A stretch of 41,124 nt of DNA. Origin: Candidatus Aadella gelida (GTDB lineage: Bacteria > Omnitrophota > Gorgyraeia > Tantalellales > Tantalellaceae). The stretch covers positions 1 through 41,124 of the forward strand of contig JAVCDB010000068.1 in assembly GCA_030765205.1 (NCBI GenBank). Direction: 5' to 3'. This document shows, in pieces, positions 27,082 to 35,828 of the stretch; position 1 is the first letter of the stretch, and every line of letters starts with the position of its first letter. The position numbers and the translations under genes are program-made. The notes beneath the pieces were generated by a model. The model saw only the letters and a program-made list of their open reading frames with translations. It was not told where the DNA came from and searched no databases.

Positions 27082-27157
27082 TGGTACCCGCACAAGGGCT
27101 CGAACCTTGGACCCACTGATTAAGAGTCAGTTGCTCTACCAACTGAGCTATGCGGGC
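27082..27157 (-). tRNA. tRNA-Lys (anticodon CTT), CCA encoded
   Basis: The acceptor stem GCCCGCA pairs with TGCGGGT (G-U at the first pair), the discriminator is A, and CCA is encoded. The anticodon arm ACTGA-CTCTTAA-TCAGT gives CTT. A strong promoter lies just upstream. Confidence 0.96.
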
Positions 27158-27173
27158 ACTATTTTTGAACCGT

Positions 27174-27202
27174 ATTATAACAAGGTATTAGAGTATTTTC
27201 AA
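27174..27202 (-). promoter_or_regulatory. Promoter of tRNA-Lys
   Basis: Minus strand: TTGAAA, 17-base spacer, TATAAT. This matches sigma-70 well (4 of 6 and 6 of 6). The expected start is about 10 bases before the tRNA, and tRNA-Gly may be read from it too. Confidence 0.7.
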
Positions 27203-27254
27203 GTATATTATATATAATATAGTAATAGGCCGGTCCAAAAACCCGTACAAAATG

Positions 27255-27270
27255 ACAAAAGCTCTTTTGT
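27255..27270. other. Small hairpin downstream of the orphan receiver gene side
   Basis: Seven-base perfect arms (acaaaag/cttttgt) with a 2-nt loop. Nothing else is seen in the gap 27203-27319. Confidence 0.35.
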
Positions 27271-27319
27271 AGCAATGTTATGGGAGAATATCGAAAGTAA
27301 TTTATTGAAGGTGGGAATA

Positions 27320-27895
27320 CTATGCAGTTCCGCTCTCAGGAGAAGCTCCATCTTGTTCTAATGACAACTGGTCTATCATCTCTTTAATCCGCTTCTTTTT
27401 GTCCTCTCTTTTTTCGGTTATTTCCATTTTAATTTTTCTTCTTTCAAGTTCTCTTTTTTTCATTCTCTTAAATCTTTGCTCAACTTTTAAAATCCTTATA
27501 CTCTCTAACGCCCTTTCTATCTTACTTCTAAGCTTTTCCAGGGAGAACGGTTTAACTACATAATCAACCGCACCCAGGTTTAAACCGTCTACTTTATCTT
27601 CCTCACTAGACTTAGCAGAAACTAATATAATTGGTATCTCCGCAATACTCTCGCTTGATTTAATATATTTGCAAACCTCGTACCCGGCGTAAACTTCATG
27701 TTCAGCGGTAGTGTTATATCCTGGGAACATCACATCAAGCAGAATAATATCCGGCAGGGTTATGTCTAAATATGCTAAAAACTCTTCTGGGCGCTGAAAT
27801 CCAGCAACAATGAAACCCCTTTCATTCAGATAGTTAGAGATCATATCAATAACTTCTTTCTCATCATCTATTGTAGCTACTACCTTTTTTTCCAT
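27320..27895 (-). CDS. Response regulator with coiled-coil C-terminus
   Basis: A 191-residue protein with an N-terminal receiver domain. The acidic pair is in TIDDEKE, the phosphoacceptor Asp in DIILLDVMFPG, the Ser/Thr in ILVSAKS and the Lys in DYVVKPFSLEKL. An insertion of about ten residues follows the phosphorylated Asp compared with the neighbouring regulator. After residue about 125 there is no DNA-binding domain, only a highly charged Lys/Arg/Glu-rich helix likely to form a coiled coil. I choose the ATG at 27895 because GGGAGG lies just before it; the frame extends to 27973. The receiver is clearly a paralogue of the next gene's receiver. Confidence 0.88.
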   Translation of the reverse strand: MEKKVVATIDDEKEVIDMISNYLNERGFIVAGFQRPEEFLAYLDITLPDIILLDVMFPGYNTTAEHEVYAGYEVCKYIKSSESIAEIPIILVSAKSSEEDKVDGLNLGAVDYVVKPFSLEKLRSKIERALESIRILKVEQRFKRMKKRELERRKIKMEITEKREDKKKRIKEMIDQLSLEQDGASPESGTA

Positions 27896-28015
27896 GTCAT
27901 CCTCCCTATTCTCGGAACAACATATACCTTTATATTCTCTTAAAGTATACATGAACATGATTAATTTTATCATAGCTTTTAATTAATTATTGATTAATTT
28001 TTAAATGGTAGGATT

Positions 28016-28708
28016 TTAAGGGGTATCTTCTATTTTGTAACCTAAGCCCCTTATATTTTTGATAAGGCTTCCTGCCCTTGGTCCAAGTTTTTCTCTGATA
28101 TGCTTAATATGAACATCTACCGTCTGCTCTGTAACTATCTTTTCATCGCCCCAGATATAGTCCAATATCTTGTCTCGACCAAAAGCGTGCCCTTTGCGTA
28201 GTGAAAGGCATTCTAGTATTTTGAACTCAGTAACAGTTAGGTCTTTTTTTTCTCCGGAAACTCTGACCTCATGTTTATCGTTGTCAACGACTATAAGGTC
28301 TCCTACAGTGATCTTTTGAAACTCTTCATTCTGAGAAGAGCGTCTTAAAACAGCTTCTATCCTTGCCTGAAGCTCACTTAAAGAGAAAGGTTTAGAAACA
28401 TAATCATCCGCACCGAGAACAAGACCAAAAACCTTATCCTGCTCTTCTACCTTCTCCGAAAGCATTATGATAGGAATATCAGCATACACTTTTTTATCTT
28501 TAAGTTTTTTGCAAATATCGAATCCATTTTCTTTCGGAAACATGACATCCAGCACAATAAGATCAGGAAGTTCTTCCTCCAAAAAATTTAGAAAGATAGC
28601 AGGATCCAAAAACCCTTTTACTTTGAAGCCTCTAAGAGTAAGGTATTCAGATAGAACTCCTATAACTTCTTTTTCGTCATCAACTACAGCTACCAGAGGT
28701 TCCTTCAT
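28016..28708 (-). CDS. OmpR-family response regulator
   Basis: A 230-residue transcription regulator. The receiver shows VVDDEKE, LIVLDVMFPKENG with the phosphoacceptor Asp, IMLSEK and DYVSKPFSLSEL. The C-terminal winged helix shows LTVTEFKILECL, GRDKILDYIWGDE, the VDVHIKHIREKLG recognition helix and IRGLGYKIE, which are standard OmpR/PhoB features. It should bind promoters when phosphorylated. No histidine kinase lies beside it, so the partner is unknown. It lies 31 bases after the GH130 gene and 120 bases before the coiled-coil receiver gene. Confidence 0.94.
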   Translation of the reverse strand: MKEPLVAVVDDEKEVIGVLSEYLTLRGFKVKGFLDPAIFLNFLEEELPDLIVLDVMFPKENGFDICKKLKDKKVYADIPIIMLSEKVEEQDKVFGLVLGADDYVSKPFSLSELQARIEAVLRRSSQNEEFQKITVGDLIVVDNDKHEVRVSGEKKDLTVTEFKILECLSLRKGHAFGRDKILDYIWGDEKIVTEQTVDVHIKHIREKLGPRAGSLIKNIRGLGYKIEDTP

Positions 28709-28739
28709 AGTTTCCCTTCTATCATCATTCTCTCAAATA

Positions 28740-29663
28740 TCAATAGCTATGATTTTTAACAAAATCGACTATATCCGTAACTTTCGCTTCGGCTATTGAT
28801 ACACAGGTATCTGCACACCCGTAATACATACGCAAAACGTTATCTTTCACTACTGCCGCTGATGGGAAGACCACATTGGGAACATCCCCCACTCTTTCAT
28901 ACTGTTCGGTGGGTGCTAAAAGATAATCTTTGGTACGGTACAGAACTTTCCAGGGTTTATCTTTATCAAGTATAGTCCCGCCGGCATAGTACAAATACCC
29001 GTTACAACTGGTCCATACTCCATGATATATGAGAAGCCACCCTTCATCTATCTCTATAGGTGCTGGACCCGGTCCGATCTTGGTAGATTGCCATCCGTTA
29101 GGAAGCGTACCGAAAACAAACCTATGACATCCCCAATGCTTAAGATCCGGACTTGTAGAATAGAACATATCTCCGAACGGTGTATGTCCCCGATCACTCG
29201 GCCGATGCAGTATGGCGAACTTACCGTCTATCTTTCTGGGAAAAATAACACAATTACGATTAGCCGGCGGCATAATATTTTCCAGTTGTTTGAAAACTTT
29301 AAAATCTTTCGTCGTTGCAAGCCCTATGCAAGGTCCCTGCGGAGAATCTATGCACCAGGTAAAATAATATGTATCATCTATTTTTGTCAATCTAGGATCA
29401 TATGTCCGCGCCTTTATAGGTATTTCAGGATCATCGCATTCCATATTTAGAGGCTCGGGATCTATATTCCATTTTATACCGTCCTTACTTCTTCCCATAT
29501 GCATAGTAAAATTGAAATCTATCTCATCTACCCTAAAAATACCTGCATACCCTCCGTCAAACTCCACTATGGCGCTATTGTGTATACTGTTTGCTCTTGG
29601 AACATCTTTTGACGTAACAATGGGATTACCTTTATAACGTTTGAATACTGTTTCATTTGCCAT
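28740..29663 (-). CDS. GH130-like glycoside phosphorylase
   Basis: A 307-residue five-bladed beta-propeller protein of glycoside hydrolase family 130, whose members phosphorolyse beta-mannosides such as mannosyl-glucose or beta-1,4-mannooligosaccharides. Typical segments are NPIVTSKDVPRANSIHNSA near the N-terminus, FRVDEIDFNFTMHMGRSKDG with the general-acid Asp region, YDPRLTKIDDTYYFTWC, and a late YYGCADTCVSIAE. There is no signal peptide, so it acts in the cytoplasm. It probably yields mannose-1-phosphate. AAAGGA lies before the ATG. It is 18 bases after nadE. The exact substrate is open. Confidence 0.88.
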   Translation of the reverse strand: MANETVFKRYKGNPIVTSKDVPRANSIHNSAIVEFDGGYAGIFRVDEIDFNFTMHMGRSKDGIKWNIDPEPLNMECDDPEIPIKARTYDPRLTKIDDTYYFTWCIDSPQGPCIGLATTKDFKVFKQLENIMPPANRNCVIFPRKIDGKFAILHRPSDRGHTPFGDMFYSTSPDLKHWGCHRFVFGTLPNGWQSTKIGPGPAPIEIDEGWLLIYHGVWTSCNGYLYYAGGTILDKDKPWKVLYRTKDYLLAPTEQYERVGDVPNVVFPSAAVVKDNVLRMYYGCADTCVSIAEAKVTDIVDFVKNHSY

Positions 29664-29681
29664 TTTCTTATATCCTTTTGT

Positions 29682-30503
29682 TTATTGTTTATCTATTTTA
29701 ATGCCCGGCGGACATTGCATCCTTTTATACTCCATTTTTTTAATAGTGGCAATAATATTTTTTATAACTTCAGGATCAAACCCTTTTTCTTCTATCTCTT
29801 TCTGTGAACAGCCCTTATCCAGATGCCTATAAAGTACCTCGTCCAGGATATCGTACTGCGGGAGGCTATGATGATCCGCCTGACCCGGCTTAAGTTCCGC
29901 AGAAGGAACGCGGTCTATTATGCTCACAGGAATTATCTCTTCGCCGCGATTAATATATTCAGCTAATCCATAAACCCCGGCTTTAAAAACGTCCGATATC
30001 ACGGCAAGCCCTCCGACAGTATCGCCGTATAAAGTGCAGTATCCCATCATAGCCTCGCTCCTATTCCCTGTAGCGAGAACCAGATGACCGAACCTGTTAG
30101 AAAAAGCCATAAGAATATTCCCTCTTATGCGCGCCTGAATATTCTGATGATATATCTCTATCTCTTCGGCTTCGTTGCCTTCAAGTTCGTTTTCAAGCAT
30201 CTTGAGATATGAGTCGTATATATCGCCTATAGCTACCGTCCTGAACTCTATCCCAAGATTCTTTGCCAGGCATCGTGCGTATTCTTCACTTTCCGCAGAA
30301 GAATATTTTGACGGCATAACTATCCCTAAAACATTATCTATCCCCAAAGCTCGAGCCGCGAGAGCGCAAGTAACAGCAGAATCTATCCCCCCGGAAAGAC
30401 CGATAACCGCCTTTTTAAATCCATGCTCACTGGTATACTTCTTGATCCCGTCAACCAGTTTGTCATATATCGACTCTATTCTTTCTTTGCTATATATCTC
30501 CAT
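29682..30503 (-). CDS. nadE: NAD synthetase (ammonia-dependent type)
   Basis: A protein of 273 residues. The PP-loop SGGIDSAVTCAL is at about 35-46, and the FRTVAIGDIYDSY, NIQARIRGNILMAFSNR, ATGNRSEAMMGYCTLYGD and GLAVISDVFKAGVY segments are all NadE features. It adenylates deamido-NAD and adds ammonia; there is no fused glutaminase domain. The ATG at 30503 is preferred because the frame's upstream ATG (30551) falls inside the repeat at 30534-30599. A GGGGAAGGG purine run precedes it. It lies 18 bases before the GH130 gene, which may share its transcript. Confidence 0.94.
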   Translation of the reverse strand: MEIYSKERIESIYDKLVDGIKKYTSEHGFKKAVIGLSGGIDSAVTCALAARALGIDNVLGIVMPSKYSSAESEEYARCLAKNLGIEFRTVAIGDIYDSYLKMLENELEGNEAEEIEIYHQNIQARIRGNILMAFSNRFGHLVLATGNRSEAMMGYCTLYGDTVGGLAVISDVFKAGVYGLAEYINRGEEIIPVSIIDRVPSAELKPGQADHHSLPQYDILDEVLYRHLDKGCSQKEIEEKGFDPEVIKNIIATIKKMEYKRMQCPPGIKIDKQ

Positions 30504-30533
30504 ATAATGTACCCTTCCCCTCTTCTTTAACAT

Positions 30534-30599
30534 CTGTGAAGCTGTGCACAAAATTTATTCACAATTGTAGCTGGGGTTTAAACCCCAGCTACTTATTAT
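30534..30599 (-). repeat. 66-bp repeat copy 1: DnaA-box-like words plus perfect palindrome
   Basis: The copy holds ttattcaca (30555-30563), a match to the DnaA-box consensus TTATNCACA, and tgtgcacaa 5 bases before it, which is one change from the box in the other orientation. A 26-bp perfect palindrome with arms gtagctggggttt follows (30567-30592). It matches 36422-36487 at 63 of 66 positions. It sits 125 bases 3' of tRNA-Arg(TCG). Confidence 0.85.
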
Positions 30600-30698
30600 T
30601 TAATATCTTCACCATAATATTTGAACATTCGAACAATAGAACATTTGACCGCAATGGAACCATCCGTTTCTATTAATGCTCTAATGTTCCATTGCTCT

Positions 30699-30723
30699 GC
30701 ATTTTTGACAAAGTCAAAAATGC
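30699..30723 (-). terminator. Perfect 11-bp hairpin abutting tRNA-Arg 3' end
   Basis: Arms 30699-30709 and 30713-30723 pair perfectly with a 3-nt loop. It touches the encoded CCA of the tRNA. The T run is in one arm rather than after the stem, so 3'-end processing is as likely as termination. Confidence 0.55.
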
Positions 30724-30800
<77 letters not shown>

Positions 30801-31348
30801 ACTTTATAATAACTATTCGAAACACCACAATTACACTTTGCAAAGCCCGGCCGCAAACTAGATCTGTCCGCCGTAGCCAGAGAATACTAATTAGTTCGGC
30901 GAAGGCGGAAGCTACAGGCGCACTTTACAAGACAAAACTATACCACAGATTTCTTTCATCAAACAAGAGATTTATCCTCTTTTCTGTGCCTCTTCACACA
31001 GATTAAAGCTTCCGCTATCATCCCGGCTTCAAGACATATCATTATAACACCTACCCCAAGCAGATGTAACTCTTTTGACCGATAAAACAGCATAATATTG
31101 TATACCATAGCCCAACTTTAGGCACGCCCGAAAGCAATAAAGGATATAATGATTATCCAAAGAGAATTCATAGAACTCCTCGTAAACAATAACCTGACCA
31201 TTGACCATAGACAATTGACTATTGACCATTACAGGGCAATACGAATTTGTACCGTTTGCAAATTCGTGAGGGCAAGTGTCCCCTTTTTTGTGTTTAAAGG
31301 TGTCCCTCGGGTTAAACTACAAACTACCAATTACTAACTATTAACTAT
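30801..31348. repeat. Repeat-rich gap between tRNA-Arg and the ATP-grasp operon
   Basis: No credible gene is seen. It contains a 17-base copy of the tRNA-Arg 5' end (30911-30927), an imperfect inverted repeat of tccgcc/ggcgga arms (30868-30909), words of the gaccattgac type (31196-31232), repeat modules C, B and A inverted (31245-31306), and actaccaatta-like words (31313-31346). The middle (30930-31190) shows nothing recognisable. Confidence 0.65.
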
Positions 31349-32911
31349 CTATTCTTTTTTCTTCCAAGCGTAATATCTCAAACTATCTTCCAACCATTCC
31401 TCGGTATTTTTAACAAATTCAGACCATCTTGACGCCAAACATAATCCTCTAGCCGTATCAGCGTTACCTTCACCTATACGATGCGAAACGGCTGCAAGAT
31501 CAAGTTGAACTCTTAATGGAGTCTTCACCTTTTCTTCATCGGAGAGCAATCCTGACAACAGTACCAATGCTCCCGCGCCTTTGCCTAGTGTATCAAAAAG
31601 AGACGTCTTGCCTCCTATGGCTCCTAGCATCACGCTATTCACAGGGCCTAACCTTAAAATTTCAAGTTCTCCGGTTTGTTTATTTGATATATTGTCAGAT
31701 CCTACATACCCCAAGCCTTCTTCAGTAAACGCTACCTGAAAAACTCTATGGTACATAGTCTCCAGCAAGATGCCTTCTGTCGATAATCTATAATGAGCTC
31801 TTAGGCCCCATAACCCGAAATCTAGATATTCATTTACCAATGGAACATACTTTCTTCCGAATTTCTTCTCAAATATACCAATAGCGTTTATTAGGGCAGC
31901 TCGAACAGTCCCCTTGTCCATAGTCATAGACTCAAGCTTTTCTTTTTTCCTGGCCTTACTGCGAACCAAATATTCTTTAATAACCTTAAGAGATGAAGCC
32001 TCATCATCCGTGATATCAAGATCAACACCAATGTAATTTGCGGATAATTTTTTGTCTCCGGCAAATAGTCTATACACCCACAAGATCTCTTTTAGTTTAG
32101 CTTCACCCTCAACATCAATATCTATAAAAGTAGGTTTTATATCCGAACTGTCACCCGAAACTTTTGAAAGATCGGGTATGATATATCCTTTATCCGTTAC
32201 AGTGATGCGGAACCCTCCCAATCCGCCTCCGCCTTCATGGGGTTTGACAAAAAACGTTGTATCTCCGGTCTCCTCCACAAGTTCGTCTATAGCACGGAAT
32301 ATACCGTCAACTGTTAACTCTATAGTTTTGTTTTCGGTCTCTACTTTCCTGTACCTCGCGACTTCGTCCCACACCTTACCGTTATCCGAGAGAAGCCTGT
32401 ACGTACTGTCCTTATCCGAAAACACGCTTCCTGGAGCTGTAGTTTTCCCGGGCACTATAACAGCACCTTTTTTTTCTAATAATTCCACCATATCAGAGTT
32501 ATAAACATTCTTATCTACGCACTGACTAACGATCAATATTTCATTATCGTCCTCCTCCAGCTCAGCTAATAGATCTTCCTTCTTATTCACCACTCTGACG
32601 GGGATATCACACCTTTTTTTTTCAAGAACATCCTTAAATACCCGTGCAGTCTCGTCTGATGTAGGCAGCTTATCATGTGATGCGTTAACTATGATTATCT
32701 TTTTAGGAATATCGCAATACTTTTCGCAAGAATCATAATTAAGCTTATCAGAATATTTCTCTTTTATAAAACCGTTAAACTCCTCCACAAGGCCGACCCC
32801 GAACTCGTTTTCCTGTCCATCAAAAACCAGGGCCCTCAAATAAAACGGCGCATTTCGAGGATCATTAACGTCTTGACCTGCTGTATAATATTTAGCCTCT
32901 CGATCTATCAT
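31349..32911 (-). CDS. ATP-grasp-like protein, function unknown
   Basis: A 520-residue soluble protein that I do not recognise as a named family. The middle has the look of an ATP-grasp enzyme: a PGSVFSDKDSTYRLL segment at about 160-174, FFVKPHEGGGGLGGF (220-234) as the glycine-rich nucleotide loop, and a later VNEYLDFGLWGLRAHYRL (about 363-380). The N-terminal 150 residues form a Rossmann-like pre-ATP-grasp domain with IIIVNASHDKLP and ILIVSQCVDKN. ATP-grasp enzymes usually join a carboxylate to an amine or thiol. It lies 10 bases after the second ATP-grasp gene, so it is the last gene of a three-gene operon headed by a radical SAM protein. Confidence 0.65.
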   Translation of the reverse strand: MIDREAKYYTAGQDVNDPRNAPFYLRALVFDGQENEFGVGLVEEFNGFIKEKYSDKLNYDSCEKYCDIPKKIIIVNASHDKLPTSDETARVFKDVLEKKRCDIPVRVVNKKEDLLAELEEDDNEILIVSQCVDKNVYNSDMVELLEKKGAVIVPGKTTAPGSVFSDKDSTYRLLSDNGKVWDEVARYRKVETENKTIELTVDGIFRAIDELVEETGDTTFFVKPHEGGGGLGGFRITVTDKGYIIPDLSKVSGDSSDIKPTFIDIDVEGEAKLKEILWVYRLFAGDKKLSANYIGVDLDITDDEASSLKVIKEYLVRSKARKKEKLESMTMDKGTVRAALINAIGIFEKKFGRKYVPLVNEYLDFGLWGLRAHYRLSTEGILLETMYHRVFQVAFTEEGLGYVGSDNISNKQTGELEILRLGPVNSVMLGAIGGKTSLFDTLGKGAGALVLLSGLLSDEEKVKTPLRVQLDLAAVSHRIGEGNADTARGLCLASRWSEFVKNTEEWLEDSLRYYAWKKKE

Positions 32912-32921
32912 TTTATTCCTT

Positions 32922-34403
32922 TCAGTTATGAGCGGGTGTTCCAGACATCAAAGGTTCTGATCCCGCACTATCCGAAACATCTTCTAGGCGAAGCCTGTCA
33001 TATACATATTCTACAATTTTCTTCATCCGGTCCGTCAGATCGGATCTTTTCCCCGACCTTAAAATTCCATCCCGAACCTGCACTTTGCATATTGGTGCGT
33101 TAGGCGCTATGCACATATTCTTGGCGGGCACTCCGCAAGTTATTAATATATCTCCTTCATTCTCGCAATCCGTAATAACCGAGCCGCCCTTAATGTATCT
33201 TATTCCCGCGTCTTCACTGCGATATATACCGGGCATGAGTTCTCCCGTTACTATCTTGGTCTTATCCTTATTGTGTATTATTAATTGAGCGCCTTGGACG
33301 GAAGCGCTAATATCTTCTTCGGATATGCCGTCAAGATACTCTTTCATAACCCTATCTTTTCCCCGGCAAAATTCAGCGATATGCAGCAAAAAAAGTGACT
33401 TTTCCGCTCTTCCCGAAGCAACATCAAGTCCATTATGAAACGCCGTTGAATTCTGAAATCTCGGGTTTATCTCAACAGGATAGACAGTATTCCCTTCTAC
33501 AAGAAAATCCATACCGAATATGCCCCGGTATCCTCCTAAGAACATCCATTTCCCTGTGATCTTCACGCATCTTCTTACCTGCTGCAATATATCCTCATCA
33601 AGCTGCCCGGACTGAACATAATCATTACCACAAAAGGCTGAACTGAAATTACTACATTCGGGAACTCCTATTATCTGAACAGAAGGAAAAAGGCTCAATA
33701 TCCTCACACCTTTCTCACCCGAGACTATAACAGCATTAACATTAAGCGATACTCCGTCTATATATTTTCTGATAACGGCCTCATCTTGAGAATATTTCTC
33801 GAGAAGATAATCGTATTCTTCTTTCCCCCTCACAATAAACGTGAATTTTCCGCTTGATCCGTACGGGAACTGTACAACAAAAGGCATGCCCAGTTCCTCT
33901 ACTAATTCTGAAAAGCTGTGTTTTCCGGGACATGATATTTTGCCGGGTATTCTTGGCATGGACAGCTCCTCAAGGTTACTATAAAGCCTAACCTTATTAT
34001 CGAAATAAGTCTTCATATTCTCGTAAGCGGAAAATATATTAAGTTTTGAATTCTTCTCCCCGGCTTTTTGTTCCAAACGTTCCACTGACCGGTAACATAA
34101 AAGATTTATATCCTTTTTCTTCTTCGACCATCTTTTATATATTTCTTCACCAAACTCTCCCGATAATTCTGTTTTTAGATCCTCATTGGACCAATCTTTT
34201 CTAATCCCCCGCTTTTTTTCTACCGAGAAAATGTTCTCTTCTTTAAAATAATGTGACGCTTCACGTCCGCGATCACAGCTTATAATAAAATCCAGCGGCA
34301 ACACTTTGTTTATAGCCGCAGCATCATGCGCGCGTTGCCCCATCCATCCCCATGACCCGTATTTATCAACTAGATACCTGCCAATATTTTTCATATAATT
34401 CAT
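32922..34403 (-). CDS. ATP-grasp ligase-like protein
   Basis: A 493-residue protein with a clear ATP-grasp fold. MPFVVQFPYGSSGKFTFIV (about 173-191) is the flexible nucleotide loop, AVIRKYIDGVSLNVNAV the second strand, and GIFGMDFLVEGNTVYPVEIN (295-313) the metal site, with Glu311 and Asn313 followed by PRFQNST. It has an N-terminal domain of about 130 residues with GWMGQRAHDAAA, and a C-terminal part with several Cys and Gly-rich turns similar to a biotin carboxylase-like end. It overlaps the radical SAM gene by four bases (ATGA), so the two are translationally coupled. Ligase chemistry is inferred, and the substrate is unknown. An ATG at 34394 is an alternative start. Confidence 0.8.
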   Translation of the reverse strand: MNYMKNIGRYLVDKYGSWGWMGQRAHDAAAINKVLPLDFIISCDRGREASHYFKEENIFSVEKKRGIRKDWSNEDLKTELSGEFGEEIYKRWSKKKKDINLLCYRSVERLEQKAGEKNSKLNIFSAYENMKTYFDNKVRLYSNLEELSMPRIPGKISCPGKHSFSELVEELGMPFVVQFPYGSSGKFTFIVRGKEEYDYLLEKYSQDEAVIRKYIDGVSLNVNAVIVSGEKGVRILSLFPSVQIIGVPECSNFSSAFCGNDYVQSGQLDEDILQQVRRCVKITGKWMFLGGYRGIFGMDFLVEGNTVYPVEINPRFQNSTAFHNGLDVASGRAEKSLFLLHIAEFCRGKDRVMKEYLDGISEEDISASVQGAQLIIHNKDKTKIVTGELMPGIYRSEDAGIRYIKGGSVITDCENEGDILITCGVPAKNMCIAPNAPICKVQVRDGILRSGKRSDLTDRMKKIVEYVYDRLRLEDVSDSAGSEPLMSGTPAHN

Positions 34404-35773
34404 TTCTCCATATATCCGGGAATTAATCCCACTTTATCCCACATTTTTTCAGGTTCCATACAAAGATATACCCAACATGACTTATTATGTTTCTTTATCC
34501 TTCTGACAACTTTTTCATACATCTCAGATCGCATATTATCCGGATATCTAAACTTACCATCTGCCCCTTCGTAAAATTCGCCTTCATAGAACATCCTATT
34601 TTCTTCGAACCTCCGTTCCGCTATCTGTTTAAGGCCCGGTGTATATCGGAGACTCCCCAGACTTATCCATGCTGTTCGTTCTCTTATGCCCTTATTGGAA
34701 AACAAATGATCTATAATCTTTTCATAATGCTTCTCCCATCCGCCCAAATATACTATAGGATCAAAATGAAACCCCACTCTATACCCAAGCGCAGCAGCTT
34801 TTTCAGCGGCTTCTATTCTTTCCTTAACGGATGCCGCACCTTTTTCATATTTATTCGCTACTTCTTCCGGATTAATTGACCATGATATCACAACATTATC
34901 ATGAGGCACCTGTTTCATAACTACAGGAATATCAGCAGCTTTAGTCTTCAGTTCAAGTACTAAATTCTTAGTCTCTTTAAAAAATGGTATCAGCTTCGCC
35001 GAATACCCCGTATACTTATCCAATGCCAAAGAATCAGTAAATTCACCGGTTCCAATCCGTGTCCTAGTTCTAGTAACCTTATCCAACTCCTTTATTCTAC
35101 TTAGGTAATCTTCAATATTTGCCGGAAATATTAACCCCGGAATATTGCTATACGTCTGTAAATAACAATACGAACAATCTATCGGACATCCAAATCCAAT
35201 ATTAAGTATTTGATACCCGCATCTCACACATTTTTTTGTGCAAGGGCACCTCTTAACAAAAGAAGTTTTTCCTTTAATAACAAAAACATTCTCTCTACGC
35301 GAATTATACCCTTCTATCTCGTTCTTGCCCGGCAACTCCTGCAATGTAGATGAAATATTGTCTATCTCAATGGTCGGGACCCCGGGGAAATTCTTAATAA
35401 AACTCACAGTCCACGGATAATCCCGGACAGCTTTTTCAACAAATACAGTCTTAGGCACCAGCTCACCGGACCACACAGAACACTCCTCATCATCATGCGC
35501 GATCTTAACAGGCATAATGCGGGTTTTATCCCCTCTCTCCATAGACGGATACCGCATCTCAACAAGAAGTGCTTTCATCCGAGCAAAAAGACCGCTTTTT
35601 CCTTCAGCGATAGCACTCCTGACCACATCTAAATCAAAAAGATCCCGTACCGCAATATTCCGAGCGATCGAGGTCTCATACATAAGACGCACCAACTCAT
35701 TCTTTTTATTGACCCCAAACCGAACAGGAATCTTCTCATCTATCCCCCGCTCAATCTCCCCAATTCGAGACAT
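34400..35773 (-). CDS. SPL-family (spore photoproduct lyase-like) radical SAM protein
   Basis: A 457-residue radical SAM protein of the SplB family (COG1533). The cluster ligands are in CPIDCSYCYLQT, Cys196, Cys200 and Cys203, with the CYLQT run seen in Bacillus SplB. Just before it a Cys-rich stretch, CPCTKKCVRCGYQIL, matches the CCGY-like region of this family. SLGSLRYTPGLK near the C-terminus is another family block. However, no Cys occurs in the roughly 45 residues after Cys203, where SplB has the hydrogen donor Cys141. It is therefore probably not a true spore-DNA repair enzyme. I use the ATG at 35773, since the promoter at 35797-35825 leaves no leader for the ATG at 35791. Confidence 0.82.
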   Translation of the reverse strand: MSRIGEIERGIDEKIPVRFGVNKKNELVRLMYETSIARNIAVRDLFDLDVVRSAIAEGKSGLFARMKALLVEMRYPSMERGDKTRIMPVKIAHDDEECSVWSGELVPKTVFVEKAVRDYPWTVSFIKNFPGVPTIEIDNISSTLQELPGKNEIEGYNSRRENVFVIKGKTSFVKRCPCTKKCVRCGYQILNIGFGCPIDCSYCYLQTYSNIPGLIFPANIEDYLSRIKELDKVTRTRTRIGTGEFTDSLALDKYTGYSAKLIPFFKETKNLVLELKTKAADIPVVMKQVPHDNVVISWSINPEEVANKYEKGAASVKERIEAAEKAAALGYRVGFHFDPIVYLGGWEKHYEKIIDHLFSNKGIRERTAWISLGSLRYTPGLKQIAERRFEENRMFYEGEFYEGADGKFRYPDNMRSEMYEKVVRRIKKHNKSCWVYLCMEPEKMWDKVGLIPGYMEK

Positions 35774-35796
35774 TTTCCCAGATATTACCATGCCCT

Positions 35797-35825
35797 ATTA
35801 TATTAAAATTAATACAACAGAGCAA
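35797..35825 (-). promoter_or_regulatory. Promoter of the radical SAM/ATP-grasp operon
   Basis: Minus strand: TTGCTC, 17-base spacer, TATAAT (perfect -10). Transcription would start near 35790, giving a leader of about 17 bases to the ATG at 35773. It is the only strong promoter-like site before the operon. Confidence 0.6.
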
Positions 35826-35828
35826 ACG

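Noticed and set aside
30959-31042. 27-residue open frame on the minus strand just after a TATAAT-like word
   Set aside because: Too short, no ribosome binding site and no similarity that I recognise. Chance is the simplest reading.
31029-31229. 66-residue open frame on the minus strand
   Set aside because: Its start is made of the gaccattgac word repeats and the rest resembles no protein; no ribosome binding site is seen.
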